Program-made: the position numbers and the translations under genes
Assembly (NCBI GenBank): GCA_023512835.1
Contig: CM042092.1
Location: forward strand, 50,660,400-50,724,399
Origin: Taxillus chinensis
Lineage: Eukaryota > Streptophyta > Magnoliopsida > Santalales > Loranthaceae
Length of the DNA: 64,000 nucleotides
Direction: 5' to 3'
The notes under the pieces: generated by a model
The model's database searches: none
Seen by the model: the letters and a program-made list of their open reading frames with translations, nothing else
Told to the model about the DNA's origin: nothing
Shown: positions 36,059-46,828 of the stretch, piece by piece
How the letters are laid out: each line of letters starts with the position of its first letter
Position numbering within the stretch: the stretch's first letter is position 1

Positions 36059-36769
36059 TCAGCAAAGGTCAGGCGCTAACCTGTGGGTAATGGCACCCCA
36101 CTGGTCCAACACTGGCCCGGCCCGACTCGCCTCACAATCCCACTCCCCCTGCAGGGTGCAAGAGGTCCCTGCAGGTGTCACGAAGGTCACACGCCACCGA
36201 TAACAATCTATCTTGGCCTGGAAAGCCATAAGCCAATCCATACCCAAGATCAGGTCAAACGTCCGCATGGGCATCACATGCAAGTCAAAACTCAGCTCCA
36301 CCTCGCTTATGGTTAACACACAGTCACGGCACACTTGCCGTACCTCAATCATGCCTCCTACCGGAGACTCCACAACTAAGGGCCTCGCGGCCTCCACACA
36401 AGCTAACCCCAAGCCGTCAACTACAAGCTCAGCAACAAACGAACATGATGCACCCGTATCGAAAAGAACAGAAGCTAAGGTACGGGAGATCAAGAGGGTA
36501 CCTCTAACCACCGATGGTCCTGCTCCACCCTCAGCTGGTGGGGGTGGTAGCTCAGCCTCCTCCGGGTACGTCGCCTCCAGCGCAAACACCCTCCCTTGGC
36601 CCGTGCCACTGGTCGGCTCACTCACTGGGCGCTTCCCGCCAAGGCTGCCTCCAGCTTCAGTCTGCTGCCGCTCCGGCCTCCCCCCGAGGTCGGGTCCGAT
36701 TCGATCCTGCCCGACTAGCCGGCCACCGACGAGCTGGTCTCTCTCGCTGGTGCACGAAAACGGCATCAC
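36059..36769 (-). pseudogene. Chromovirus aspartic protease segment
   Basis: RGTLLISRTLASVLFDTGAS contains the catalytic Asp-Thr-Gly, followed by HVMPMRTFDLILGMDWL, the usual second half of a Ty3/gypsy protease. The reading frame differs from the flanking gag and RT frames, so the polyprotein is frameshifted on both sides. The protease would process Gag-Pol. The catalytic triplet itself is intact. Confidence 0.85.
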
Positions 36770-37917
36770 TCCTTGTCTTGGATGTCATGCCTCCAACTCC
36801 CCCTGTTGCCACTCCGGCAAACCCGGCTCAGATGGCCCTCTCGTCCACATCTATGGCATTTCCGGTCCCTCTTTGGACACTCCTTTCTCAAGTGGCCTTG
36901 CTCCCCACGAGGCAGAATAACCGCTAGGGAGACCCCTGCTGGACCGCCCTGTCTACCACCGCCAAAGCTAGACCTCCCTGGGTTCACCAATGTCTGTCCC
37001 CTGCTGCGGAAGGAACTGCTATCCCTCTCCTCCATCTTGAGCCTCTTGGACCCAGCATCTCGATCAGGCCCACTCTGCAACTGGCGACCCTGATGGGCCT
37101 GCCTCCCACCATCCAGCTCTCTCTCAGCTATACGGGCCGTCTCCACAGCCTCAGCATAAGTCCTCAAGCGTAGAATTGCCACCCTCTCCCTAAGGGCTGG
37201 CCGAAGACCCAAGTGAACTTGTGGGCCTTCAGGTCCTCCTTTGCCACTGTCTCGGGGGCAAACCTACTCGAGCTCCGGAACTCCCGCTCATACTCGGGCA
37301 CCGTCTTTGATCCTTGCTTCAGGCTGCCAAATTCCTCCCTCTTCTGCCATCTCACTGATTCCGGGAAGAACTCATCATGGAAGAGTTGCAAGAATTCCTC
37401 CCAAAACATGAGTTGCACTGCACGGCTCCCCGCAACACTCGTCCACCACTCCAAGGTGTCCCCCTCCAGCTGCCGAATTGCCAGTCGCACCTTATCCTCC
37501 TCCCGGGGCAGGAGAAAGGAGAACACATGCTCAATCTGTCTCAACCACTGCTCAGCTACCATAGGGTCTTCCCCCCCCTTAAATCGCGGAGGTTGTTCCT
37601 TTCGGAACCGTGTCACCACGTCATCCTCTGCACGGGTCGGTACACCACCCAGCGAACTCTCACGCTCACGAGGCAGCTCTCCTACTGGTGGTGGTGGTGG
37701 TGGCACCACCGCCGTGCCGCCATCTCACGGCGCACCTCCTCCCGAACGTCCTGCCGGAGTCCCTCCCATAGCTCTCGTACCTCCGGCCGGATGCCTTCTT
37801 GTAGCCGTGCCGGTAACAACGCATGCCCTCCAACGGATGGTCCCGCACCCGGACCCTCATGGGCAGATGACTCATCGCCCATTGCCCGGACGCACGTGTC
37901 ACTCTTCTCGGCGGCAT
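36766..37917 (-). pseudogene. Chromovirus gag, two frame changes
   Basis: Starts at an ATG at 37917 (MPPRRVTRASGQ), shifts frame near 37690 at a CCACCACC run, then carries the gag core EQPPRFKGGEDPMVAEQWLR, LEGDTLEWWTSVAG and REFGSL-type motifs in 37709-37164. It shifts again near 37200 and ends with a zinc knuckle CHRCGREGHLSRVC (CX2CX4HX4C) at about 36840. Gag forms the particle and binds RNA. The indels at simple repeats disable it. Confidence 0.85.
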
Positions 37918-38318
37918 TCTTACTACACGAAGTAAGAAGCACAACGTCAAAACAATTTTTTTTTTTTATAATCTATCGCGTCACTACCTCTACCTCACTG
38001 ATCAATTTCACTAACACATGACATTACACACATACATTGCATCAATTACATTTCACAGTTCACAGCCAAGACACATTTCCAACCAAATCGAGTTGCACAT
38101 TTCACTTAATCATGTGATCCTATCCACAGTTTAGCATACATTCACAGCAAATGCAACTAGTGCCCTAATGCCTATGCATGCAAATCCTATCACAAGACTG
38201 GACTACCCTAAGTACACCTTAGAGGCTCCAAGAGGACGTGTTGATCAGGCACGTCCCTCCAGGCTCCTCCAAAGGACTCAAGATAACCAAGTCCGCCCAC
38301 TACCCTAGGCCAACTAGA
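37918..38318 (-). other. Chromovirus 5' leader
   Basis: Untranslated region between primer-binding site and gag; no ORF of interest. A T-run lies at 37959-37970. Confidence 0.6.
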
Positions 38319-38334
38319 CCATGCTCTGATACCA
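38319..38334 (-). other. Primer-binding site, initiator-Met tRNA type
   Basis: TGGTATCAGAGCATGG on the minus strand, three bases inside the 5' LTR. Confidence 0.85.
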
Positions 38335-38337
38335 TAT

Positions 38338-40073
38338 TGTCACGCCCCGGATTTCCAACCCGAGGAAACCGGTACGTGACTCCCCTTTTACCCACACGGA
38401 GGGCAAAGGGGTAGGATACAAACCAAGAACCGAACATTTTAAACACACAAAACATTCAAGAAAAAATAAAGTCCATCAAGCAGTCCACAAACCAAATCAG
38501 TCTTTAATACAAAGTCTTCCTTTCAATCCATCCCCATTGGGGTTACATCAGTTCCCATAATAAAATAACATAAACAATAAAATAAATAAGATCTTCCACC
38601 TTGGGGTCCCACCTAATGCCTGTAGGTTCCTGAAAAGAAAACAACATGGTAGGAGGGGTGAACAACCACAGCTCAGTAGGGATCATGTCTCCCCAACCCA
38701 TCCCATGCACCTAACATCTACATGCCTTGTGTACAAGTGCTGTGTCGTGATACAATTATCCCACCAGATATAGTTACAGGCTATAACAAAGAAACACAAT
38801 CATACATGGGCTGGTACATAAACACTCCCGGGCTTCCACGACCACCGGGTTCCACAAAACAGTCCCGGGCTTCCACAACCACCGGGTTCCACAAAACAGT
38901 CCCGGGCTTCCACGCCACCGGGTTCCACAAAACAGTCCCAGGCTTCCACGACCACCGGGTGTACAAGTAAACACGCAAAGACATAAGGCCATACAGGCAT
39001 AACATCAAACACTTAATATGCTTAGTCACACGGGAATAACGTCGAACACTTAGCATGCATATATTCACAGGCTCACAAACCCAGCCACACAGCTATTATT
39101 TCAAACATGTAATATGCATAGCCTTACAGGCATTATTTCAAACACGTTCTGAGCATACACACAGGCATATTCATACAGGCATATCCACACCGGCATTTTA
39201 TCAAACACTTAACATGCACTAACCACCCAACCTCAGAAATCACACCAAAACGCCACTGAAGGCCAACATTCATATAGGAGGTCACACCTATATGAATTTA
39301 CATATAAATAATATAACAAATATAACTCATATTCTGCCCTAGGACCCTAGGACAGAGGAGGACTTAGGAAGAACAGAATCCCTACCTCAAGGAAAACGCA
39401 ACAACACAGCAATGTCCCGATTCCACGTCGAACGCCGTCCACCCACGGAGCACCGACCACCCACACAAGACGCCCGGCAGCAACCAGGAGCTCTCCTTCC
39501 CCCTCTCTCTCTCTGCGACGGCTGGTGGAGCAACAAACCCTAAACCTAAAAGGGGCTTCTCCTCCTTATATAGACAACACAACATCAAAACGACGTAGTT
39601 TTGATTAAGTGAATCCCAGGATCAAAACGACGTAGTTTTGATTACACAAGTTAGCACCTTTTCGCACCCCTATAGGCCAAAATACTCAGAATTTCAACAT
39701 GGTCCTTTGGAGAAAGTTCCTTAGAATGTCAAAACCAAGGGAACCATGCAAAAATAAGCCTGCACGCCAATTTGCACGTGAATTCCCCAATTCACGTGCA
39801 CCTCCATATGGACTCCAAATGCTCTCAAACTTCACCCCTAGCCTCCTTGCATCATTTAGAAGACAATTACACTTGCACGTGAATTGGACCCATATCACGT
39901 GCACCTCACATACATGTCCATTTGGCCTGAAACTTCTGTGGTAGATAGAGGACACCATTCTAAGCATCTTTCCTTTTGCACGTGAATTCATTGGAGTCCA
40001 TTTACTAGGTCAAAATCTAGAAAAACTCTACTCAGGAGGCAAAACTGACTAACTCAAGGTACGGGTCCTTACA
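38338..40073 (-). repeat. 5' LTR of the chromovirus (1.74 kb)
   Basis: Near-identical partner of 31107-32837, with the same TATA and near-palindromes (39584-39605 and 39621-39642). Units of its 37-bp array (38827-38962) differ from those of the partner. Confidence 0.95.
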
Positions 40074-40360
40074 GTGGAAGACCATCTTCATTTTATTGTT
40101 CACTTCAGTAATGTAAATTTTATAATTTATGTAACCCCAAAGGGGGGGGGGATGTAATAAGGGATTGAATTGTAGTATGGAACATGGTTGGTTTGTGACC
40201 CCTTTGATGTTTGAAATTAAATAAAGATGTGGCTTGTTTGTTTATTGTAATTGTTAGTTTTGCTTGTGTGGCATCCAGTAATCCAACCCCTTTGCCCTCC
40301 GTGTGGGTGAACGGGGAGTCACGTACCGGTTTCCCCGGGTCGGAAATCCGGGGCGTGACA

Positions 40361-40451
40361 GTGCTTGTCACAAACCCCTTGATCCTTCGAGTGTAGGCAA
40401 GGAGAAGTCACGTTTTTAGTTTCGGGTTCATTAGAATTCGGGGGTATGACA
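40361..40451 (+). repeat. Right end of the old chromovirus-like LTR
   Basis: 'aaggagaagtcacg' and the terminal GGGGGTATGACA resemble the end of the chromovirus LTR family; continues 29159-29632. Confidence 0.45.
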
Positions 40452-41012
40452 ACTAATGTCATGGGGGAGAATTTCAACCCATACGACGCTTAATTGCCTT
40501 GTGAGAGAAGGTCGATCGAAGCAAGCCTTACCGTTTAGGGCACATGTAGACTTGTTTCACCGTGTCATGGGTATGTCAGGAAAATGGCTCTAGTTCTTGA
40601 CCAGTTTATGCGTTGTTCACCAAATCCCCTTTTCATTGTCAAGTCCATCACTAGTGGCATGTTCCCCGCATTTTATCAGGTCAACACATCTAAACTCCAA
40701 AGGGGCTCCATCATTTCTTCCTCACGAACTATCTTGGAGCCTTCCATTGCATACCATCTATGCTTTTTTTACTACCCATCCTCAAGTAGTTAAAACACCA
40801 ATTTGAGTTGCGCAACTAGAAAACGTCTTCGATTTTGAGGGGATGAATGTAATGGTTGTTGAGGGGATGAATGATCTCTAATTGTCATAAAGAATGGCCT
40901 TTAATAGGCTATAGAAAGGGAGCAAAGGAAAGATAGAACTTTATCACACAAGGTGTGTAACATCCTCGATTCCGGTTTGTGACTCCCTTTACCTACCCGG
41001 TAGAGCAAGGGG
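40452..41012. repeat. Retroelement debris, no intact gene
   Basis: 40570-40810 may be a fragment of internal retroelement DNA. 40963-41012 ('gtgtaacatcctcgattccgg', 'tgactccctttacc', 'gagcaagggg') is a diverged start of a chromovirus-like LTR, cut off where the Athila-like LTR begins. Confidence 0.45.
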
Positions 41013-42530
41013 TGATCACGTGCATTTATGCCGTTATTTCACTGTATATTTAGGGTGATTAAGAGCATGATTAGAGCCTAATTGCACTATATTTTATATA
41101 TATTTGCTCTAACCCTTAGGAAGATACTGTTGCTCATGTACATGTGTTTTTGAGTTGTTTTAACAGGTTTTTAGGTGATTTCTTCTCACGTGCATCAGCT
41201 AAACCATTTTATCTACCAATGAGAGAACTTGTGGCAAAAGATGAGCTCAAAAGGAGGCATTTTTGATGTATACATGATATGGGCAATATCACATTTAGGC
41301 ATGTTTTTGCATGGGAGCCTTCTACATGATGCAAGGAAGCTTGGAGATGAATTTCAGAGCATTTGGAGCTTGCACGTGATATGACATTGTCACGTGTAAT
41401 GTCACGTTCATTATTACATGCAGCAGTATTTTTGCACAGAGACCTCTATTTTTGTTTCCTGATGACCTTTCCTAAAGAACTTTGTCCATATTCTGTTTGC
41501 TTTGAGTTGTATAATGGTTGAAAGGAAGAAATACTATCATTTATTAAAACTACATCGTTTTGATAAATGATGATGGTTGGAGGCTAGGGCACACACTCCT
41601 CTATAAATAGAGGAGGCATATCACGTTTTGGGGAGTCATACATCACATTTTGGAGAGAGCAGCACACCTAAGGATTGGAGTTCACGTCTAGAGAGAGAGG
41701 GGGCTCCTGTTTTGAATAGGCAGGCCCTAGAGAGACGTCTTGGATGGCTAGAGAAGATTTGGAGTTAAAGTCCTTTTGCACTTGGTTTTGAGATGATGAT
41801 TTGTTTTTCTTTATACTTTTTCACAAACATGTGTGAGTAGTCTTCTTAATCTAAGGGAGCAATGTAGCCCCATATGCTACTGTATTGATTCTATGAATAT
41901 TGGGTTTGTTTAATTGATTTGCATGGTTTATGAATCTGGTCTTCATCTTTTATATTTTGGCTGTATACACCTAGGTTTCTTAGCCCTAGTCCAGGGCAGA
42001 CCTTGGATTTATAGCGTATTTGTGATTGGTTCGACCATTATCCTTTCAAAATATGATAAATAGGCTTTGTTTGTTGTTGCCATGATGACCATTCAGGCAC
42101 ACAACACTTAAAAGGTCTGATCAATGACCATTTGCAGATTTTGGCTCATGTATAGCATGCTATCATTTAAATAACCCCAAGAACTTTAAAATCAGTAGAA
42201 ATAGCGTAAGGAGGTGAAATTGTGACCCTAGATGTCTTTAGTACTTGAGTTTTAATTCCGAAAATAATTCTACTGTCTTTACTTATTCATAAAATCAAAT
42301 AAAAATTAGATTTTTAGTTTTAAAAAGAAATCAATTTTGCCAAGACATTTTACAAAACAAGAATAGTTGGGTGTTTTGATTTAAGGACTAGAAAACTAGG
42401 CTAATCCCTGTGGGTTCGACCCCTTACGTGCTGCTATTCTGTTTAGTGCAAACTTAGAGAATTTATTATTTTGAAGAAAGGTTTACGACATTAGCCAACT
42501 TTTTTAGAGTGGTTAAAAATCTGTCTATCA
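41013..42530 (+). repeat. Athila-like 5' LTR (1.5 kb)
   Basis: Starts TGATCACGTGCATTTATGCC and ends CTGTCTATCA. The start matches the LTR at 61186-62653 (TGATAACGTGCATTTTATGCC, minus strand). Near-palindrome ATTAAAAC...GTTTTGAT at 41543-41564 and TATA box CTATAAATAG at 41601-41610. Just inside lies an Asp-type primer-binding site. Confidence 0.8.
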
Positions 42531-42533
42531 AAT

Positions 42534-42551
42534 TAGCGTCGTTGCTGGGGA
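42534..42551 (+). other. Primer-binding site, Asp-tRNA type, decayed
   Basis: TAGCGTCGTTGCTGGGGA differs at three positions from the site complementary to plant Asp tRNA (TGGCGCCGTTGCCGGGGA). All three changes are C-to-T or G-to-A. Confidence 0.75.
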
Positions 42552-42743
42552 TTCAACAATTAATTTGTTTTTAAAATCAACATTGAGTGAAATTGTTTGA
42601 ATTCTGATCTTGGTGTTTAATTCTGTCTTTTATTTTCAGTTATTTTGTGTTCTTTATTTGTTTATTTTGTATTGTTCGGAGTTGCTAGGTGTGTTCTTTT
42701 TGTTTTACAGGAACATTCACCAGGTGCTTGAAGAAATTCCTAG

Positions 42744-43007
42744 TTGTGCATGCGACGAGGGGAACTTGTGCCATTTAATCCAGATCCTGAACGGATAATC
42801 GGAGATCATCGTAGGGCAGCTAGGGAACCCACGAGGCAAGCTGAAGAAGCACTACAGGGTTTAGAGGATACAGTTCTCGACATTATGGAGGATACAGGAC
42901 TTGATAATAGTGTACAGCAAGGAGGGGGCCAATTATAATGGCCAATACCCAGAAGACGAGGGTAACCGATTTAGGCCCAGGACCTTCTTGCACCATGCGA
43001 GGCTGAC
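42744..43007 (+). pseudogene. Athila-like gag N-terminus, truncated
   Basis: The frame from about 42744 gives RRGELVPFNPDPERIIGDH, like the start of Athila gag proteins, which lie after the Asp-type primer site. A TAA at about 42936 and a frameshift follow (remaining text QYPEDEGNRFRPRTF in another frame). The gene is cut at 43008 by an inserted Tat-like LTR. Confidence 0.55.
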
Positions 43008-43422
43008 TGTCATTACCCGTTTTTGACCGGGCTCGTACTGGCTTTGTAAAAGGATTTCACACTGGTTCATTCAGTTGATCCTAGAGTCATCCCTGCACAA
43101 GGCTCGCACAAACCGTGAAAGAAAAGAAAAATACAGAGTCGACACCAAACAAATTAGAGATATGATTGGGCACCTAAAAAAAGAGAGGTTTATGGTTCCA
43201 GAGAATTAGATTCGGGAGTCGGTTACGTGTGGGGAAGGAAGAAAATTTACACCTCCACAATGCCCACAATTGGTACCTAGTCTTGATTTATGGGTGTTTG
43301 CTTACGTTATTCAAAAAGAAGTTATTCTTTATATTTTTAAATTTTCGAGAAAGGAGTATTTTTAGGATCTAAGCCTTAGAATAACAAAAAATAGATTTTA
43401 AAGTAGATAAAAGGGTACATTC
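43008..43422 (-). repeat. Tat-like LTR remnant, part 1
   Basis: Starts TGTCATTACCCG. 'gattcgggagtcggttacgtg' and 'ggggaaggaag' match 12000-12040 of the Ogre-type LTR, so it is a related family. It continues at 46167 beyond the hAT-type insertion and at 59437 beyond the copia insertion. Confidence 0.55.
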
Positions 43423-43539
43423 TAGACCCGCCCCAACTCTAGTCACAGCCCAACACATTCAAGCCTGCCCCACGCGCACAGCTAGGCCAAGCAAGCCCCT
43501 AGCCCCGCCTGCGCCCACCCAGCCCCTCCGCCCGCACCC

Positions 43540-44190
43540 GCACTTAGCCCCAAACCCAGCCCAATCGAAATTCAAAGCAAATATAATGTCTCCACTGAGT
43601 TTTGAACCCAAGACCTCCTCCTTATATATGTTGCTGTCAAACCATTAGGCTAACTCTATTTTGTTATATAAACTTATGTAAATAATATATATACTTATCA
43701 TATCACATATAAATAATAATAATAAAAATAACAACTATGATAATTATAATTATTAATATTAATAATATTATTATTATTAATTATAATGATAATAATAATA
43801 TTAATAAAGAGTGCATAGTTTATTAAAAAAAAGTAATTACAATATATATATATATGTATTATCATAAAAACTAAATGTACTATTACTATTTTGATATAAA
43901 ATATAAATTAATTAAATTCAAATTTAGTTTTTTATTTATTAATAAGTTGATTTTATGATTAGATGATTTAATCAAATATTATTTGATTGAAAATGTATTA
44001 ATATTTAAAATAATAATATTATTTACATATTTTATTACTTTTAATTTAAATATGAAATATATACTATCAAAAGTTAAAGTCACTCTCACAATATATGACT
44101 TATATCATGAATAAAATAATTTATAGATTGATGTTAATTAGATTCAAATTTAGTTTTAAAAATTATTAATATATGGATTTAATACAAAAT
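43540..44190 (+). repeat. Left arm of large inverted repeat
   Basis: Pairs with 45200-45850 over most of its length with scattered differences. A diverged inner duplicate of part of the arm (the 'gatagtatatatttcat' block) lies at 45070-45240. Confidence 0.8.
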
Positions 44191-44641
44191 AATCTAATTA
44201 AATATTATTTGGTCGAATAATTATAAGATTACTTATGGCATACATAATATATTGTTCATACTAATATACTATATAATTATATCACTTGTATTTATATGCT
44301 TGTATTTTATATTAAAACATTGCTTTTATTTTTCAATGTTTATTTTTATTAAAATATAAGTATATATACTCTGTAATTGATATTCTTTTCAAAGTAAAAC
44401 ATTTACTCATTATTATTATCATTAATACTAATAGTAATGTTATTATTATTATTGCTACCAATATTATTTATATGTCATATTTAAAGTATATATACTAATT
44501 ATGTAAATATAGTAACAATAATCATCTATGAAATATCTAATTATCAACTAACTCTCTGACATCAGTTATTAGATTTTAGATACTCAACAATTATCATATT
44601 ACTTATGTTATATATGGTATATATATATAGTTATATAATTG

Positions 44642-44672
<31 letters not shown>

Positions 44673-45199
44673 GCATTTATAAATTATAATCAATAAGTAA
44701 TAACTTGAATATCGAGTAGTAATAATGTAAATAATACAATTATCATTGATAATAAATGATAACACATTAGTGAAAACCTAATTAATATAATTATATAACA
44801 TAGTTATCATATTATTTTTGTTATAAGTAATACAATATTATGAAAAGTCATGTTTCTCAAACTTATTTTTCTTAATGTAATTAAAACTTATTTTTGTTAT
44901 AAGTAATACAATAATATGATTATTTTTGCATAATACTAGTCATTGAGTGTAAGTGTATATATATGTATATATTATTTGATATGATAAGTGTGTGTGTATA
45001 TATATATATACTATTATAATTATAATTAATATTATTAGTTAATTAAACAATACTAACAAGTTTGATATACTAAAAAATACATGGTGAAAGTGAGTTTTGA
45101 CTTTTGATAGTATATATTTCATATTTGGGTTAAAAGCTTAAATAATAAATAATGCAAATGATATTACAAGTTCATATATAAATGTATTTATCAATCAAA

Positions 45200-45553
45200 T
45201 AATACTTGATTTGATCATTTAGTTTTAAATTAACATATTAATAATTTTAAAACAAAATCTCAATCAAATTAATATGATTAGTATCCCTAATTTATTTTTT
45301 ATGTGATATGAGTCATCCACAGTGAGATTGAGTTTTGAGTTTTTTTACACTTGATAGTATGTATTTCATATTTAAATTAGAAGTAATAAAATATGTAAAT
45401 GATATTAGTAATTTAAATATTAATATATTTTCAATCAAATAATATTTGATTAGATCACCTAATCATAAATCAACTTATTAATAAATTAAAACTAAACTTG
45501 AATCTAATTAATTTGTATTTTATATCAAAATAATAATAATACATTTAATTTTC

Positions 45554-45595
<42 letters not shown>

Positions 45596-45850
45596 TACTT
45601 TTTTTAAATAAAGTATGCACTCTTTATTAGTATTATTATTATTATTATTATAATTATCATAATTGTTTTTTTATTATTTATATGTGATATGATAAGTATA
45701 TATATTATTTACATAAGTTTATATAACAAAATAGAGTTAGCTTGATGGTTTGGCAGCTGCATATGTTAGGAGGAGGTCCTGGGTTCAAAATTCAGTAGAG
45801 TCATTCTATTTTGCTGAATTTCGGGTGGGCTGGGCGAGCTGGGGGGAGGG
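45200..45850 (-). repeat. Right arm of large inverted repeat
   Basis: Reverse complement of the left arm. Pol III-like boxes (TTAGCTTGATGG at 45737 and GGGTTCAAAATTC at 45781) lie near its outer end. Confidence 0.8.
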
Positions 45851-46158
45851 GGGGTGCGTGTGCGGGCGGGAAGGGCTAGCTGGTGCGGGAGCGAGCGTGG
45901 GCAGAGGGACTGGCTGGGGCGCGCGGGTGAGTGCTGGTTGGGCGCATGGGAGCTGGGTCGATGGCGAATACCAGCAGGTCGGGGATTTATCCCGAGATGG
46001 GGCGGGTACACGGGGCGGGGGATGCTTGCCCCGTCCCGCCCCGTGCCCCAGCAGGGCAAAATATATTCGCCCCGCCCCCACCCCGATTAATCTAAAAAAA
46101 ACCCGCCCCATTCGGGGCGGGTCGGGTCCCCGCGGGGATGGGCAAATTGCCATTCCTA
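45851..46158. other. GC-rich end of the hAT-type element
   Basis: Strong G/C content in an otherwise AT-rich area, with many GGGGCGGG and CCCCGCCCC blocks that can fold on each other, as in other plant hAT-related elements. The Gly/Arg/Pro-rich ORFs here are composition artefacts. Confidence 0.6.
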
Positions 46159-46828
46159 GTACATTCTAATTTTAGAAAAAGAAAGTGGGATCTAGGCCCA
46201 TGTGACAGTATTGCATTTTTTATAAGAAAACAAAAGTAATTTTCCTTTTTTAGAAAAGAAAACAAAAACAAATTGAATTCAAACATGAAAATACTTCCAT
46301 AATTGATATTGGCCTAGACAGACTAGGATATGAGCATTTAGGGCTTAACCCCATGACCGCCCAGACCTTGTTTTAATTTTTCTAGAAAATATGTTCTTTT
46401 GATTGTCCTTTTTTATTTTTGAAGAAAGAATGAATAAGATTTAAAAGAAAAACTGTTTTACTTTAAAATATTTGAGAAAAGAAGTTTTAACAATTTGAAT
46501 ATGAAGAAATTAAGGAGAAGAACCTGGGTGGTCTTTTTGTGACCGAACTTGGAGATCTTCCTCCAAAATTCTCCCTGAAAATAAAAACATTAGAAAGAAA
46601 AATGAAGCTTTCCTTCCTTGCCTTAAGCCTTCAGTCTCCACAATTTCAGTATGCTTCCTCCTTGATTTGGAACGTCCCCATTTAGGTGCTCGAAGATAAG
46701 TATAACTCTCTCTAATTTTTCCTCTCTCATATGTGATCCCCGTTCCCCGTCCAACAAGCTCTTTTTTTTTTTGATAAAAATGATATCACCCTGCTTTTGC
46801 CTCTTGGGGCAGTCTATTTATAGGGATC
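46159..46828 (-). repeat. Tat-like LTR remnant, part 2
   Basis: Resumes after the hAT duplication. It ends in a TATA-like 'ctatttatagggatc' directly at the copia insertion point. No gene. Confidence 0.5.

Larger units (their letters stand above)
31107..40073 (-). mobile_element. Chromovirus (Tekay-like) Ty3/gypsy retrotransposon, complete, 9.0 kb
   Basis: The LTRs at 31107-32837 and 38338-40073 start TGTCACGCCCCGG and end GGGTCCTTACA. The flanking duplication GTGGA is perfect (31102-31106 and 40074-40078). The primer-binding site is TGGTATCAGAGC (initiator Met) and the polypurine tract abuts the left LTR. Order on the minus strand: gag, protease, RT, RNase H, integrase, chromodomain-like tail. 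The LTRs are almost identical by eye, yet the genes have frameshifts and an RT deletion, so it probably moved using enzymes from a relative. Confidence 0.95.
29633..40360 (+). mobile_element. Solo chromovirus LTR (about 1.76 kb) split by a related element
   Basis: Sense on the plus strand: it starts TGTAATGACCCG at 29633 and ends GGGGCGTGACA at 40360, with a perfect GTGCT duplication at 29628-29632 and 40361-40365. The LTR sequence occupies 29633-31106 and 40074-40360; the gap is the chromovirus 31107-40073 of the same family in opposite orientation. A solo LTR forms by recombination between the two LTRs of an element. Promoter parts: near-palindromes at 30042-30063 and 30079-30100, and TATA CTATATAAGG at 30111-30120. 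Confidence 0.85.
43423..46158. mobile_element. hAT-type non-autonomous transposon with large inverted repeat (2.7 kb)
   Basis: An exact 8-bp duplication GTACATTC flanks it (43415-43422 and 46159-46166), the length typical of hAT transposons. The right end, reverse complemented, reads TAGGAATGGCAATTTGCCC, a common plant hAT terminus; the left end (TAGACCCGCC) matches only in TAG. Interior: arms of about 650 bp in inverted orientation (43540-44190 against 45200-45850) that are clearly homologous, for example 'cctcctccttatatatg' against its complement, around a very AT-rich centre. No transposase. The inverted repeat could form a long hairpin transcript. Confidence 0.65.

Noticed and set aside
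45957..46158. A separate 200-bp hAT MITE at the right end
   Set aside because: No 8-bp duplication near 45957; the exact GTACATTC pair is at 43415 and 46159, so the whole 2.7 kb is one unit.
45750..46169. Gly/Arg-rich and Pro-rich ORFs
   Set aside because: GC-rich hAT end read in several frames; no stops because of composition.
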